Shown here: piece after piece, positions 26,104 to 34,128 of the stretch
How the letters are laid out: every line of letters starts with the position of its first letter
How positions within the stretch are numbered: position 1 is the first letter of the stretch
Assembly (NCBI GenBank): GCA_900318535.1
Contig: ONKU01000005.1
Location: forward strand, 108,616-172,615
DNA length: 64,000 nt
From: an uncultured Prevotellaceae bacterium
Lineage (GTDB): Bacteria > Bacteroidota > Bacteroidia > Bacteroidales > Muribaculaceae
Reading direction: 5' to 3'
Program-made: the position numbers and the translations under genes
The notes under the pieces: generated by a model
What the model saw: only the letters and a program-made list of their open reading frames with translations
Databases searched by the model: none
Told to the model about the DNA's origin: nothing

Positions 26104-26106
26104 TTT

Positions 26107-26829
26107 TTATATTTTCAAGTGCCTCCACAGGGCACGAGGCAGGCGGCGCCAAAGCGCTGTCAGGATGGCATATTTCCAATCAACAACTACAACATGGCGC
26201 TTGTTGTCGATGGCTTTGACTATCTGTCGAGCTACATTGTCAGGCTTGAGCATCAGGGGATAACGGTAGTCCCCGCTCAGCAGGTCGGTATCGACAAAGC
26301 CCGGACGGATGTCAGTAAATCGTATTTTCAAGCCACGGGCGTTAGCCTGCTGCTCCAGGGCTTGCAGATAGACGTTCTGCATCGCTTTGGTGGCAGAATA
26401 GGACGGAGCCGGGCCAAGTCCTTTGGTACCGGCAATGCTGGTGATGGCGGCAATGTGTCCCTCCCCGTGCTCGGCAAAATAGCGGTAAGCCTCACCTATC
26501 ATGCGGGTGAAGCCCTTGCCATTGGTGTTTACCGTGTCGAGTTCAATGTCGGAAGTGAGCGTTCGGTTCTGCTTGCCAATGCCAGATACATGAAAATAGA
26601 GGTCCATGCCGCCCAGCTCGTCGATGAGCGAGCGCAGGCGAAGGTCGGCGTCCTCGGCAGTGACATCGATAGCAGCAGTCACGACCCTGTCGGGTGCCAG
26701 CTGTTTCAGGGCCAGCAGGCGGTCCTGACGCCGGGCTGCAATGCCCAAGTAATAGCCCTTGTCAAGCAACAGTTTGGCCACTTGTTGGCCAATTCCCGAC
26801 GATGCACCGATGACAACTACTCTTTTCAT
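26107..26829 (-). CDS. Short-chain dehydrogenase/reductase
   Basis: About 240 aa classical SDR. The NAD(P) motif GASSGIG is near residues 8-14, and the active-site YSATK with the upstream Ser in TSIAG is intact. AARRQDRLL after the second strand suggests NADP(H) preference. Substrate unknown. The start at 26829 (MKRVVVIG) is preferred over 26847 because the latter overlaps the end of the upstream gene. It is the last gene of nadC-aroF/CM-SDR; the association with NAD and aromatic biosynthesis may be only operonic. Confidence 0.9.
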   Translation of the reverse strand: MKRVVVIGASSGIGQQVAKLLLDKGYYLGIAARRQDRLLALKQLAPDRVVTAAIDVTAEDADLRLRSLIDELGGMDLYFHVSGIGKQNRTLTSDIELDTVNTNGKGFTRMIGEAYRYFAEHGEGHIAAITSIAGTKGLGPAPSYSATKAMQNVYLQALEQQANARGLKIRFTDIRPGFVDTDLLSGDYRYPLMLKPDNVARQIVKAIDNKRHVVVVDWKYAILTALWRRLPRALWRHLKI

Positions 26830-26836
26830 AGCGGAT

Positions 26837-27925
26837 TTAATTGTCATTCATTATATCCAGCTGTTGGCGCACACTATCCTCGTGTATAGCCTGCATGATG
26901 CGCTGTGTGAAGTCTGCGTCAAGCCCCAACCGGCTGCCTTCGTCAACGCGCGCATTCATCACATCCTGATAGCGTGCGGGCTGCACAATGCGCAGGTTGT
27001 TAGCCTTCTTGAAACGGCCTATTTCGCGTGAGATGCTCATGCGTCGAGCCAAGACTGCCAGCAGCTCGTGGTCACAGTCGTCGATTTGCTGGCGCAGCAA
27101 GGCCAATTCGTCCTCGATAGGGGCTCCAGAGCGAATAACCAGTCGGTCAAGAATTGACTTGAGCTCGTTTGGGGTTATCTGCTGGGCGCTATCGCTCAGG
27201 GCTTGCGCAGGATTGCAATGGCTCTCAATCATCAGGCCGTCAAACCCGGCATCCATAGCCAGTTGCGAGAGCGGTTCTACATATTCCCGCTTGCCGCCAA
27301 TGTGTGAAGGGTCACACAGCAGTGTCATGCCAGATGCAAGACGGCGCAACTCGAAGGGGATGTGCCACAGGGGATCGTTGCGGTAGATGTGTGCTCCTGC
27401 CGAGCTGAATCCACGATGCACGGCACCCAGCCGCGTGATACCCGCATTGCTGAACCGTTGCAGGGCGCCCAGCCACAAGTCAAGGTCAGGATTCACGGGA
27501 TTCTTGACCAGCACAGTGATTTCGTCATGCCCCTGCAACTGATCGGCGATATCCTGAACAGCAAACGGGTTGGCGGTTGTGCGTGCTCCAATCCACAGAA
27601 TATCGATGCCGGCATCTAGGGCGGCACGCACGTGTTCGACGGTAGCTACCTCGGTAGCGACCATCATACCTGTTTCACGTTTGACCGCTTGGAGCCACTG
27701 CAGGCCCTCGTCGCCAATGCCTTCAAAGCTGCCGGGCATCGTGCGGGGTTTCCAGATACCAGCCCGATAGAATTTCACGCCGATAGCGCTCAACGCGCGT
27801 GCCGTTTCTAGGGTTTGCTGCTCACTCTCGGCGCTGCACGGGCCGGCGATGACAAGGGGCAAGCCGCTCTCCATACCAGGAAAAGAGAGCGGTCCGATAT
27901 CAGATAATGACTTGGACAGGTTCAT
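26837..27925 (-). CDS. Bifunctional DAHP synthase / chorismate mutase type II
   Basis: 362 aa. Residues 1-265 are a KdsA-like type I-beta 3-deoxy-7-phosphoheptulonate synthase (VIAGPCSAES, YRAGIWKPRT, LVKNPVNPDLDLWLGAL, CDPSHIGGKREYV); the last 90 form an AroQ chorismate mutase (LRQQIDDCDHELLAVLARRM, IGRFKKANN). One protein therefore starts and then branches the shikimate pathway towards Phe/Tyr; the fusion is typical for Bacteroidota. The ATG at 27925 overlaps the nadC stop by one base (TGATG), implying translational coupling; the TTG six bases upstream is less likely. Confidence 0.95.
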   Translation of the reverse strand: MNLSKSLSDIGPLSFPGMESGLPLVIAGPCSAESEQQTLETARALSAIGVKFYRAGIWKPRTMPGSFEGIGDEGLQWLQAVKRETGMMVATEVATVEHVRAALDAGIDILWIGARTTANPFAVQDIADQLQGHDEITVLVKNPVNPDLDLWLGALQRFSNAGITRLGAVHRGFSSAGAHIYRNDPLWHIPFELRRLASGMTLLCDPSHIGGKREYVEPLSQLAMDAGFDGLMIESHCNPAQALSDSAQQITPNELKSILDRLVIRSGAPIEDELALLRQQIDDCDHELLAVLARRMSISREIGRFKKANNLRIVQPARYQDVMNARVDEGSRLGLDADFTQRIMQAIHEDSVRQQLDIMNDN

Positions 27926-28773
27926 CAACAAGCCTTGAAACTCATGTCAAGCGACTTGATGGAGTGTGTGAGTGCACCTACCGAGATATAGTCCACGCCG
28001 CACTCGCCATAGGCACGCAAAGTGTCGATGGTGATGCCACCGCTGGACTCGGTCTCTACCCTGCCGTTGATAATTTCCACAGCCTTGCGGGTGTTTTCTA
28101 CACTGAAGTTGTCAAGCATCACACGGTCCACACCACCATGGTCGAGCACCTGTTGTAACTCGTCGAAGTTGCGCACCTCGATCTCAATCTTCAAGTCCTT
28201 GCCGTTTTCCTTGCACCACCTGTGGGCATTCTCGATGGCAGGAACGATGCCACCAGCAAAGTCCACATGGTTGTCCTTGAGCAGAATCATGTCGAACAGG
28301 CCGATGCGATGGTTGCAACCGCCGCCAATCTTGACAGCATCCTTCTCGAGCAGGCGCATACCGGGAGTCGTCTTGCGGGTATCGAGCACGCGGGTCTTGA
28401 GTCCTTCCAGGCATTTGGCATAGCGGGCTGTTGTCGTGGCCACACCGCTCATGCGCTGCATGATGTTGAGCATCAGGCGCTCGGTCTGCAACAGGGAGCG
28501 CACCTTGCCCGTCACGACAAAGGCGATGTCACCGGGCTTGACATGGGCGCCGTCCTCGATCATCACCTCCATCTTCAATTCTGGATCAAATTTCTCGAAC
28601 ACGCGGCGTGCGATTTCCACACCGGCCAAGATACCCTCTTCTTTGACAATCAGGCGCTGGCGTCCCATCTCGTCGTCGGGGATGCAGCACAGGGTTGTAG
28701 CGTCACCGTCACCAATGTCCTCGGCAAATGCCAAGTCTATCAACTCATCAATCAGTTCTTCTCTTGTTTTCAT
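27925..28773 (-). CDS. nadC: Nicotinate-nucleotide pyrophosphorylase (carboxylating)
   Basis: Converts quinolinate and PRPP to nicotinate mononucleotide in de novo NAD synthesis. 282 aa; GDGDATT, TRKTTPGMRLLEKDAV, GGGCNHRIGLFDMILLKDNH and the C-terminal VMLDNF and ISVGALTHS phosphate-binding parts are all intact. First gene of a leftward three-gene run; its promoter is back to back with that of rlmH. nadA and nadB are not in the window. Confidence 0.97.
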   Translation of the reverse strand: MKTREELIDELIDLAFAEDIGDGDATTLCCIPDDEMGRQRLIVKEEGILAGVEIARRVFEKFDPELKMEVMIEDGAHVKPGDIAFVVTGKVRSLLQTERLMLNIMQRMSGVATTTARYAKCLEGLKTRVLDTRKTTPGMRLLEKDAVKIGGGCNHRIGLFDMILLKDNHVDFAGGIVPAIENAHRWCKENGKDLKIEIEVRNFDELQQVLDHGGVDRVMLDNFSVENTRKAVEIINGRVETESSGGITIDTLRAYGECGVDYISVGALTHSIKSLDMSFKAC

Positions 28774-28808
28774 AATATTATTCTTTTGTTTAGTGATTTT
28801 CTAGAGCA

Positions 28809-28845
28809 CAAAAGTACTGATATTTCAGCGGATTTGCTAATTTTG
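28809..28845. promoter_or_regulatory. Divergent promoters: nadC (left) and rlmH (right)
   Basis: Minus-strand TACTTTTG (complement of 28809-28816) and plus-strand TAATTTTG (28838-28845). Confidence 0.7.
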
Positions 28846-28873
28846 TGGATATTTTTAGTAAAATGATCTTATT

Positions 28874-29347
28874 ATGAAGATTACACTCGCTGTCATCGGC
28901 AAGACCGAAGTGGGATTTGTGCGTCAAGGCATTGAGGAATATGTCAAGCGCCTGCAGCACTATGTCACGTTCAATATTCAGTATGTGGGCGATGTGAAGG
29001 GCACCCGCAACATGAGTGAGGCGCAGCAAAAGGCTGCCGAGGGGCGTGCCCTGCTTGCCACGCTTGAGACCAGCGACCATGTTGTCCTGCTCGACGAGCA
29101 TGGCACCGAACGTACTTCGATAGACTTCAGCCAATGGCTGCAGCGGCGCATGGCAAGCGGTGTCAAACGGCTGGTATTTGTCGTGGGAGGGCCTTACGGC
29201 TTCTCACCCGAGGTCTATGACCGTGCCAACGAGAAGATTTCGCTAAGCAAGATGACCTTCCCACACGAGCTCGTGCGGCTGGTGTTTGTCGAGCAGCTCT
29301 ACCGCGGGTTCACCATCTTGCGGCATGAGCCCTATCATCATGAATAA
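28874..29347 (+). CDS. rlmH: 23S rRNA (pseudouridine-1915-N3)-methyltransferase
   Basis: 157-aa minimal SPOUT methyltransferase that modifies helix 69 of 23S rRNA in assembled ribosomes. VVLLDEHGTERTSIDFS, FVVGGPYGFSPEVYDRA and the C-terminal LVRLVFVEQLYRGFTILR and EPYHHE are the RlmH signatures. It is a single-gene unit from the promoter at 28838. Confidence 0.97.
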   Translation: MKITLAVIGKTEVGFVRQGIEEYVKRLQHYVTFNIQYVGDVKGTRNMSEAQQKAAEGRALLATLETSDHVVLLDEHGTERTSIDFSQWLQRRMASGVKRLVFVVGGPYGFSPEVYDRANEKISLSKMTFPHELVRLVFVEQLYRGFTILRHEPYHHE

Positions 29348-29377
29348 ATCACTACAGCGCCCATGCGCTGCAGTGAT

Positions 29378-29440
29378 GTTTAAAGTATAATGTTTATTGT
29401 TGCGCGCTGCGCTAGCAGTTTAGGGTTCAGTTTAAGAGAT
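29378..29440. repeat. Heptad arrays around a CTGC/GCAG core
   Basis: Three seven-base units (GTTTAAA, GTATAAT, GTTTATT; 29378-29398) are followed by a GC-rich stretch containing CTGC-GCTA-GCAG and then further degenerate TTTAGG/TTTAAG units. It is a weaker member of the heptad-plus-core elements seen elsewhere. Confidence 0.5.
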
Positions 29441-29453
29441 TAGTATTTTTGAG

Positions 29454-30569
29454 ATGAAGAGGTATTTATTCTTTTTGGTGATCATTCTGTTGGGAGTGGA
29501 TGTTATGGGCAAGTCCTATTATAACACGGCTGAGAACAACTTTGGCGGACTTTTTCCCCATCCCGGGATGAGAATGCAGGGGCGTTACAAGGCCATCAAC
29601 GAAGACTTGCTGATCGAGGAGAATGCCACGATGGCAACGGCTCTCACCATCGACACCATGTGCATCTACAGCACCGCCTACCGCTACCAGCTGCGACTGG
29701 CCAACCTGAACAACAAGCAAGGCAAGACCAAGTCAATCAAGAACCCCATGACGGGCGACAAGACCCCTGTGACGAGCACACAATGGGGACTGGTGTTCAA
29801 CTATGACGAGATGGGCGACTATTGCGCCGTGGTGCTGAGTTGCGACAACAGCGCCCCCTATGACGACATCACCGACAGCCGCACGATGTTGGTATCCATC
29901 ATCCAGCAATGCGGCAATGAAGTGACCCAATTGGCACAAACCACGCTGTCCAAGGGCGTTTCGCTCGAGGATGAGATGAACACGTTGTGTGTCGATGTTA
30001 ACGAACAAACCGTGACTGTGTCCATCGGCAAGAACGAACTGCAGCAAGTGCTGGAAGCGCCAGTCAAGAGGGGCGCCGGCATGGTTCAGGTGGGATATCT
30101 AGTAGGGCCAGGTGCACGCACCGCTATCGAGCGTGCAGTGCTTACCATCGAGAACGAGAAGCAGGTGGCTGCGACTACACTGTGGACAGCCGCCTCGCTC
30201 GACGAGTATCTTGCCCAAAGTGCTGACCCCGTCGAGGGCTATTGGCGTTATCTGGACCGAGACATGCAGGATGAATGGCTGCGGCTGGGCGGCCGTTACA
30301 CGCTGGCGATCGTGCGCAGCGATGACGGCTATGACCTCATCTATATCGACGGAGCCCAGGTCAAGAAGTCCATGTGGGAGCCCGGTATGCTGAAGGGGCA
30401 CCTCACCCCCACCCTGTTCACTGGCAACTATGACCTCATGTGGATCGATGCCACGATGGAGCCCATCGACAAGGATGCTTATGCAACCGTCGAAAACGGC
30501 ATCATCCTCACCTTGAATTTCCCTGTGTACAAGAGCCAAGTGCGACTCTCAAAAATAATCAATAATTAG
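29454..30569 (+). CDS. Secreted protein of unknown function
   Basis: 371 aa with an N-terminal signal peptide (MKRYLFFLVIILLGVDVMG). I do not recognise the family. The mature protein looks like two beta-rich halves: about 20-240, with an extended GRYKAINEDLLIEENATM opening and many beta-strand/turn stretches, and about 250-371, which resembles a small separate domain with DPVEGYWRYLDRDM and GRYTLAIVRSDDGYDLIYI. The second half looks like a lipocalin-like or YDL-type barrel that reads out the size of a deviation, but this is only an impression. No catalytic motif, lipobox or sorting signal is visible. It follows rlmH and precedes the sigma-factor region; codon use is like its neighbours. Confidence 0.75.
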   Translation: MKRYLFFLVIILLGVDVMGKSYYNTAENNFGGLFPHPGMRMQGRYKAINEDLLIEENATMATALTIDTMCIYSTAYRYQLRLANLNNKQGKTKSIKNPMTGDKTPVTSTQWGLVFNYDEMGDYCAVVLSCDNSAPYDDITDSRTMLVSIIQQCGNEVTQLAQTTLSKGVSLEDEMNTLCVDVNEQTVTVSIGKNELQQVLEAPVKRGAGMVQVGYLVGPGARTAIERAVLTIENEKQVAATTLWTAASLDEYLAQSADPVEGYWRYLDRDMQDEWLRLGGRYTLAIVRSDDGYDLIYIDGAQVKKSMWEPGMLKGHLTPTLFTGNYDLMWIDATMEPIDKDAYATVENGIILTLNFPVYKSQVRLSKIINN

Positions 30570-30580
30570 GAATCTGAAGA

Positions 30581-30629
30581 TTTTTGGCAAGAATTGTGAT
30601 AATTATTTGCCAAAAAAGGAGTACCTTTG
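30581..30629 (+). promoter_or_regulatory. Inverted repeat over the promoter of an outer-membrane protein gene
   Basis: A perfect 10-bp inverted repeat TTTTTGGCAA-N16-TTGCCAAAAA (30581-30590, 30607-30616) ends five bases before a -7 box TACCTTTG (30622-30629), which is 40 bases before the ATG at 30670. There is no T tract, so it is not a simple terminator. A repressor or activator site is likely. Confidence 0.5.
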
Positions 30630-30669
30630 CAGCCGATTTTTTAACTAGAACCAAAATATTGATTTAACA

Positions 30670-31377
30670 ATGAAGAAATTTGCTTTGATTTTTGCTGCCA
30701 TGTTAGTCATGGCTCCGTTTAATGCAATGGCTGAGGACGAAGAGTCAAACTTTGAGGTATCGCACCCCTTCAAGGAGAATACGACCCATTGGAGCCTCGA
30801 GACCAACGGTTTCTACCTCGGTATGGGCGTAAAGCACAACTGGGATGCTATCAACAACTCGTTTGAAGTTGGTTTGCTCAACATCACCTCGATTAACTAT
30901 AACAGCCTGCACGGCCAGAACCTGAGCCTTGGTGTTGGTATCCACCACCACTCTTACAGCATGAAGCGCCCCGGCATGCTTATGCGTGACGACAATGGCG
31001 TGGTTTTCTTGAGCGAGTATCCCTCAAATAATGTCGACAAGATCAAGGATCGCACCTCTAACCTGAACATGTGGAGCCTTCAGTTCCCGCTCATGTTCCG
31101 TCAGAGGATTGTCAAGAAACTCGAAATTGGCGTTGCTGGTATCCTGAACTGGAACTATATGGCCCGTGCCGACAACCATTACGAAATCAACAAGATTGAC
31201 CATGACACCCATTACAAGGGCCTCAAGCAGAACAAGGTCAACTTTGATTTCATGGGCACGCTTACCCTTGGCGGCACTGGTGTTTACTGCCGTTACAGCC
31301 CCTCCAAGTTCTTCAAGGACGGCTTTGGTCCCGAGGTAAAGCAGACCTGGACTGTCGGTCTCATGATCGGTCTTTAA
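30670..31377 (+). CDS. Outer-membrane beta-barrel protein A (paralogue of 32963-33814)
   Basis: 235 aa with a signal peptide (MKKFALIFAAMLVMAPFNAMA) and a mature all-beta pattern ending GLMIGL. It shares long conserved blocks with the protein at 32963-33814: ETxGxYxGxGxK near the start, NNSFxxGxLxIxSINY, HGQxxSLGVG, SxKRP, QFPLxFxQ, GLKQNKxxFDxxG or GIKQNK, RYSPxxxFKxGxGPE and a final TWTxGxxIxL. The two are clear paralogues flanking a sigma/anti-sigma cassette. Function unknown; outer-membrane location inferred from signal and strand pattern. Confidence 0.8.
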   Translation: MKKFALIFAAMLVMAPFNAMAEDEESNFEVSHPFKENTTHWSLETNGFYLGMGVKHNWDAINNSFEVGLLNITSINYNSLHGQNLSLGVGIHHHSYSMKRPGMLMRDDNGVVFLSEYPSNNVDKIKDRTSNLNMWSLQFPLMFRQRIVKKLEIGVAGILNWNYMARADNHYEINKIDHDTHYKGLKQNKVNFDFMGTLTLGGTGVYCRYSPSKFFKDGFGPEVKQTWTVGLMIGL

Positions 31378-31410
31378 TTGACGGAAATAACGTATAACAC
31401 TGATACTATG

Positions 31411-31443
31411 GAGAACCCTGAGCAATCGGGGTTCTCTTTTTTT
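31411..31443 (+). terminator. Terminator after outer-membrane protein A
   Basis: An 8-bp stem GAGAACCC (31411-31418) with GGGTTCTC (31429-31436) followed by eight T. It isolates the first paralogue from the sigma-factor cassette. Confidence 0.88.
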
Positions 31444-31513
31444 TCAGTTTTTCTCCATTTTTTGTTACAAATGGCCATGTCGTGCGTCTATTAAGTAGAA
31501 ACGTCAATTGACA

Positions 31514-32014
31514 ATGAAGCAACCCGACCACATCACAAGCGCATTCACCGCCCTGAGGGAGCAGATGCTCTCGCTGGCCGAACGCATCACGGGCAACCGT
31601 GACGATGCTGCCGATGCCGTTCAGGATGCCTTTGTGAAGCTGTGGCTGCGGCGGGAACGCATCGAGTCTTCGAGCCATGCCAGCGGAGCGGGAATAACGA
31701 CTGTGCGCAATGCCAGCGTCGACCTGGCCAGGCGCAACAGCAGGCGGGGCCACATCCCCATTGAACAAGCTGATGATGCCCCAGTCGAGGTTACCGACAC
31801 CGATCGTGAACTGGCCTACCGCCAAGTGCGTGCCATCATCGACAAGGAGCTGTCCCCCAACCAACGCGCCATCATCAACATGAGAGAAGTGGAAGGGATG
31901 GAATTTGAGGATATCGCAATGCGATTGGGACTACAAGCCGCCACAGTGCGGGTGGAACTGAGCCGAGCCCGCAAGCGGGTGCGCGAGATTTACCAAGAAA
32001 GAAAGGAGAACTGA
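31514..32014 (+). CDS. ECF-type RNA polymerase sigma factor
   Basis: 166 aa with sigma region 2 (LAERITGNRDDAADAVQDAFVKLW, here cited in part: DAVQDAFVKLW) and region 4 helix-turn-helix (MEFEDIAMRLGLQAATVRVELSRARKRV, in part AATVRVELSRARK). No region 1 or 3, as expected for group 4. The ATG at 31514 (MKQPDHITSAF) is used; an upstream TTG is also in frame. It is 3 bp before a single-membrane-segment protein that looks like its anti-sigma factor. Targets are unknown; the flanking paralogous outer-membrane proteins are candidates. Confidence 0.93.
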   Translation: MKQPDHITSAFTALREQMLSLAERITGNRDDAADAVQDAFVKLWLRRERIESSSHASGAGITTVRNASVDLARRNSRRGHIPIEQADDAPVEVTDTDRELAYRQVRAIIDKELSPNQRAIINMREVEGMEFEDIAMRLGLQAATVRVELSRARKRVREIYQERKEN

Positions 32015-32017
32015 AAA

Positions 32018-32479
32018 ATGAAAAAATCACAATACATCAGCAGTCAGGCAGAACTTGAGGCGCTCATCGAGCGATACTTCGAGGGCATTACAAGCCTTGA
32101 GCAAGAAGACGCCATGAGGCAGTGCCTTGCACATTGCCCGTGGAGCAGCGAGGCCATCGACGACGCACGCATGGTCATGGGCTACTTTGCCGCCCACAGT
32201 AAACAGCATCGTCGCAGTGTGTCAAGCGGTATGCGCCAGGGCATCATCGGCATTGCAGCGTCGATTGCTGTAATATTGGCAGTTGGAGGCTATGTCCTGT
32301 GGCACCAGAGCCAACCCGGCGACATGTGCATTGCCTATGTTAACGGCACGGTTGTGAAAGACAACGATAAAGTAATGGCACTGGTCGCTAATGACATGAG
32401 CAAGATGGACGATGCCACCGATGCCATGACCAATCAGCTTTCCTCCCTGGGCGAAGCACTTGAACTCGATAACGAATAA
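32018..32479 (+). CDS. Probable membrane anti-sigma factor
   Basis: 153 aa: an N-terminal cytoplasmic helical part (1-80, with YFEGITSLEQEDAMRQCL resembling the helical N-terminus of anti-sigma factors), one membrane segment (about 84-100, IIGIAASIAVILAVGGYV) and a short C-terminal periplasmic part. Position 3 bp after an ECF sigma gene and topology support an anti-sigma role. There is no HxxxCxxC zinc motif and no FecR domain, so it is not a classical ZAS or FecR-type protein. Confidence 0.7.
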   Translation: MKKSQYISSQAELEALIERYFEGITSLEQEDAMRQCLAHCPWSSEAIDDARMVMGYFAAHSKQHRRSVSSGMRQGIIGIAASIAVILAVGGYVLWHQSQPGDMCIAYVNGTVVKDNDKVMALVANDMSKMDDATDAMTNQLSSLGEALELDNE

Positions 32480-32491
32480 AACACTACCGAT

Positions 32492-32938
32492 ATGAAACGA
32501 ATCACCATCATCATTCTCGCCTGCCTGCTTACCTCAATAGCAGCAATGGCACAGAACGGACTGAATATCAACCGCCTGTTTGACGGACGATACAAGAAGG
32601 CCGCAGGCGCTACCGAAATCATCGTCACAGGCAGCCAGGCCCACGAAATCGGCCTCACGGTCTATCACAGCGTGAGTGTGACCGACAAAACGCAGGCCGA
32701 GATCATCGAGAACCTCGTCGTGAAAGACGGTGCACAGGCCATCGACAAGGAAGTGGAGTACCGCAACGGGCAGCTGTATTACGGCTTCTACACGATGCCC
32801 AAGAGCAAACGCAGCAACCGCTACATCTTCTTCCTGAACCAAAACCTGGCGCGCAAGTCACCCAAAAACGTCGTCACGCTCATCTATATGGAAGGCAGCG
32901 CCAGCGCCGACAAAATCAAGAAACTCATTCGTAAATAA
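32492..32938 (+). CDS. Small secreted protein of the sigma cassette (DUF6108-like)
   Basis: 148 aa with a signal peptide (MKRITIIILACLLTSIAAMAQ). The mature part is mixed alpha/beta with YHSVSVTDKTQAEIIENLV and a Lys-rich C-terminus (SADKIKKLIRK). It resembles the small DUF6108-type proteins that accompany sigma factors in Bacteroidota, but I am not certain of the family. It is 12 bp after the anti-sigma gene and 24 bp before the paralogous barrel gene, so it is part of the same unit; it may be the envelope sensor or an effector. Confidence 0.65.
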   Translation: MKRITIIILACLLTSIAAMAQNGLNINRLFDGRYKKAAGATEIIVTGSQAHEIGLTVYHSVSVTDKTQAEIIENLVVKDGAQAIDKEVEYRNGQLYYGFYTMPKSKRSNRYIFFLNQNLARKSPKNVVTLIYMEGSASADKIKKLIRK

Positions 32939-32962
32939 TCACAATCAATACACAACCGCATT

Positions 32963-33814
32963 ATGAAGAAGTTTTCATTATTCATCACTGCCATCATGGC
33001 AGCCGCAACGGTGTCGGCCCAGTCACCCGACACAGTGACCGTCATCGAACAGCCCAGCCAGGTCATCATCACCGAGACTCCGACAGGCTCTCATGTAAAG
33101 GTGATCGGATCCAAAGAAAAAGAGGATTACAGTTACACTTACACGATGCAGCACGCCTCTAACGACACCGTACACACCACAAGTGACTGGGAACTCAACT
33201 TCCCGTTCAAGAAGAACAAGAGAAAACGCTACCACTGGACGATGGAGACCAAGGGCCTCTACTTTGGCGGTGGCCTAAAGACTTCATGCGACCTGGTCAA
33301 CAACAGCTTTAACTGGGGTATTCTTGACATCGCCAGCATCAACTACGACACCTGGCACGGACAGCACTTCTCGCTGGGTGTGGGCTACGACAACAAGCGG
33401 TTCTCGCTCAAGCGTCCCAACTGCTTTGTCATGGATGAAGCCACCGGCATTGTGGGCATCAGCACCTATCCCGATGATGTAAAAGACCGCTCGTCGGTGC
33501 TCAGCATCAGGGCCATCCAGTTCCCCCTCCTGTTCCAACAAGATCTGGGCGAGGATTTCCACATCGTTCTGGGAGCCAGCATGAACTGGAACGTATATGC
33601 CAAGTGCAACACCCACTACAAGGTCAACAAGACCCACTACGACGTCTCCTATCGCGGCATCAAGCAGAACAAGCTGACCTTTGACGTAATCGGTGCCTTC
33701 TCGTTCGACGGCCTAGCCATCTATGGCCGCTACAGCCCCTGTAACATGTTTAAGAAAGGCTACGGCCCCGAAATCAAGAACACCTGGACCCTGGGCGTTG
33801 CCATAGCCCTGTAA
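32963..33814 (+). CDS. Outer-membrane beta-barrel protein B (paralogue of 30670-31377)
   Basis: 283 aa with a signal peptide (MKKFSLFITAIMAAATVSAQ). Compared with paralogue A it has about 50 extra N-terminal residues (a disordered, Thr/Ser/Pro-rich stretch then WELNFPFKKNKRKRYHW). From about residue 95 on the two align along their whole length and share the closing RYSP-FK-GYGPE-TWTLGV block. It is the last gene of sigma-anti-sigma-small protein-barrel and ends at a hairpin that terminates in both directions. Confidence 0.8.
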   Translation: MKKFSLFITAIMAAATVSAQSPDTVTVIEQPSQVIITETPTGSHVKVIGSKEKEDYSYTYTMQHASNDTVHTTSDWELNFPFKKNKRKRYHWTMETKGLYFGGGLKTSCDLVNNSFNWGILDIASINYDTWHGQHFSLGVGYDNKRFSLKRPNCFVMDEATGIVGISTYPDDVKDRSSVLSIRAIQFPLLFQQDLGEDFHIVLGASMNWNVYAKCNTHYKVNKTHYDVSYRGIKQNKLTFDVIGAFSFDGLAIYGRYSPCNMFKKGYGPEIKNTWTLGVAIAL

Positions 33815-33846
33815 ACAACGGAGGGAACGGACATTACGGAAAAAAT

Positions 33847-33872
33847 GGAGAGCCCGGTTATTGAGGCTCTCC
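33847..33872. terminator. Bidirectional terminator between convergent genes
   Basis: An 8-bp stem GGAGAGCC (33847-33854) with GGCTCTCC (33865-33872). Plus strand is followed by GTTTT; minus strand by ATTTTTT. It ends both the barrel gene and the small basic gene, 9 bases after the latter's stop. Confidence 0.85.
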
Positions 33873-33881
33873 GTTTTCTGT

Positions 33882-34058
33882 TTAATAGTCGCTGTCGCTC
33901 TTGTGTTTTTGTTTGCGGGTGTAGGTTTTCTTAGAGCGGTGGATGCGGTTGGTCGAGTGGAAGCCGGGGCCGAGCACTTCCTGCTGGCCCTCGCGGTTGC
34001 CACGACGCATGGCCTTGATGACGTCATCGAGGCGTGATTTCTGTTTCTTCTTTTTCAT
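33882..34058 (-). CDS. Small basic protein with ArfA-like C-terminal motif
   Basis: 58 aa, very Lys/Arg-rich (MKKKKQKSRLDDVIKAMRRG at the start). The end, KKTYTRKQKH (residues 43-52), is close to KGSYMRKGKH in the C-terminus of E. coli ArfA, the alternative ribosome-rescue factor that enters the empty mRNA channel; the rest shows no clear match, including no RF2-recruiting hydrophobic patch. The start at 34058 is chosen over 34136 because the upstream 26 codons cross an inverted repeat (34095-34109). The stop lies 9 bases before a terminator. Coding status is likely because of composition and terminator position; function is a hypothesis. Confidence 0.6.
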   Translation of the reverse strand: MKKKKQKSRLDDVIKAMRRGNREGQQEVLGPGFHSTNRIHRSKKTYTRKQKHKSDSDY

Positions 34059-34128
34059 GATACTGATTGAAAAGCAAATATCGTGCCAGGCGTACGAGCC
34101 AATGGCTCGCAATACATCGACAACCTGT

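Noticed and set aside
27908-27960. TTG start for the DAHP synthase gene at 27931
   Set aside because: The ATG at 27925 overlaps the nadC stop by one base and fits translational coupling better.
29444-29451. TATTTTTG box before the 371-aa secreted protein
   Set aside because: It ends two bases before the ATG, so transcription from it would lose the signal peptide; probably chance in an AT-rich spacer.
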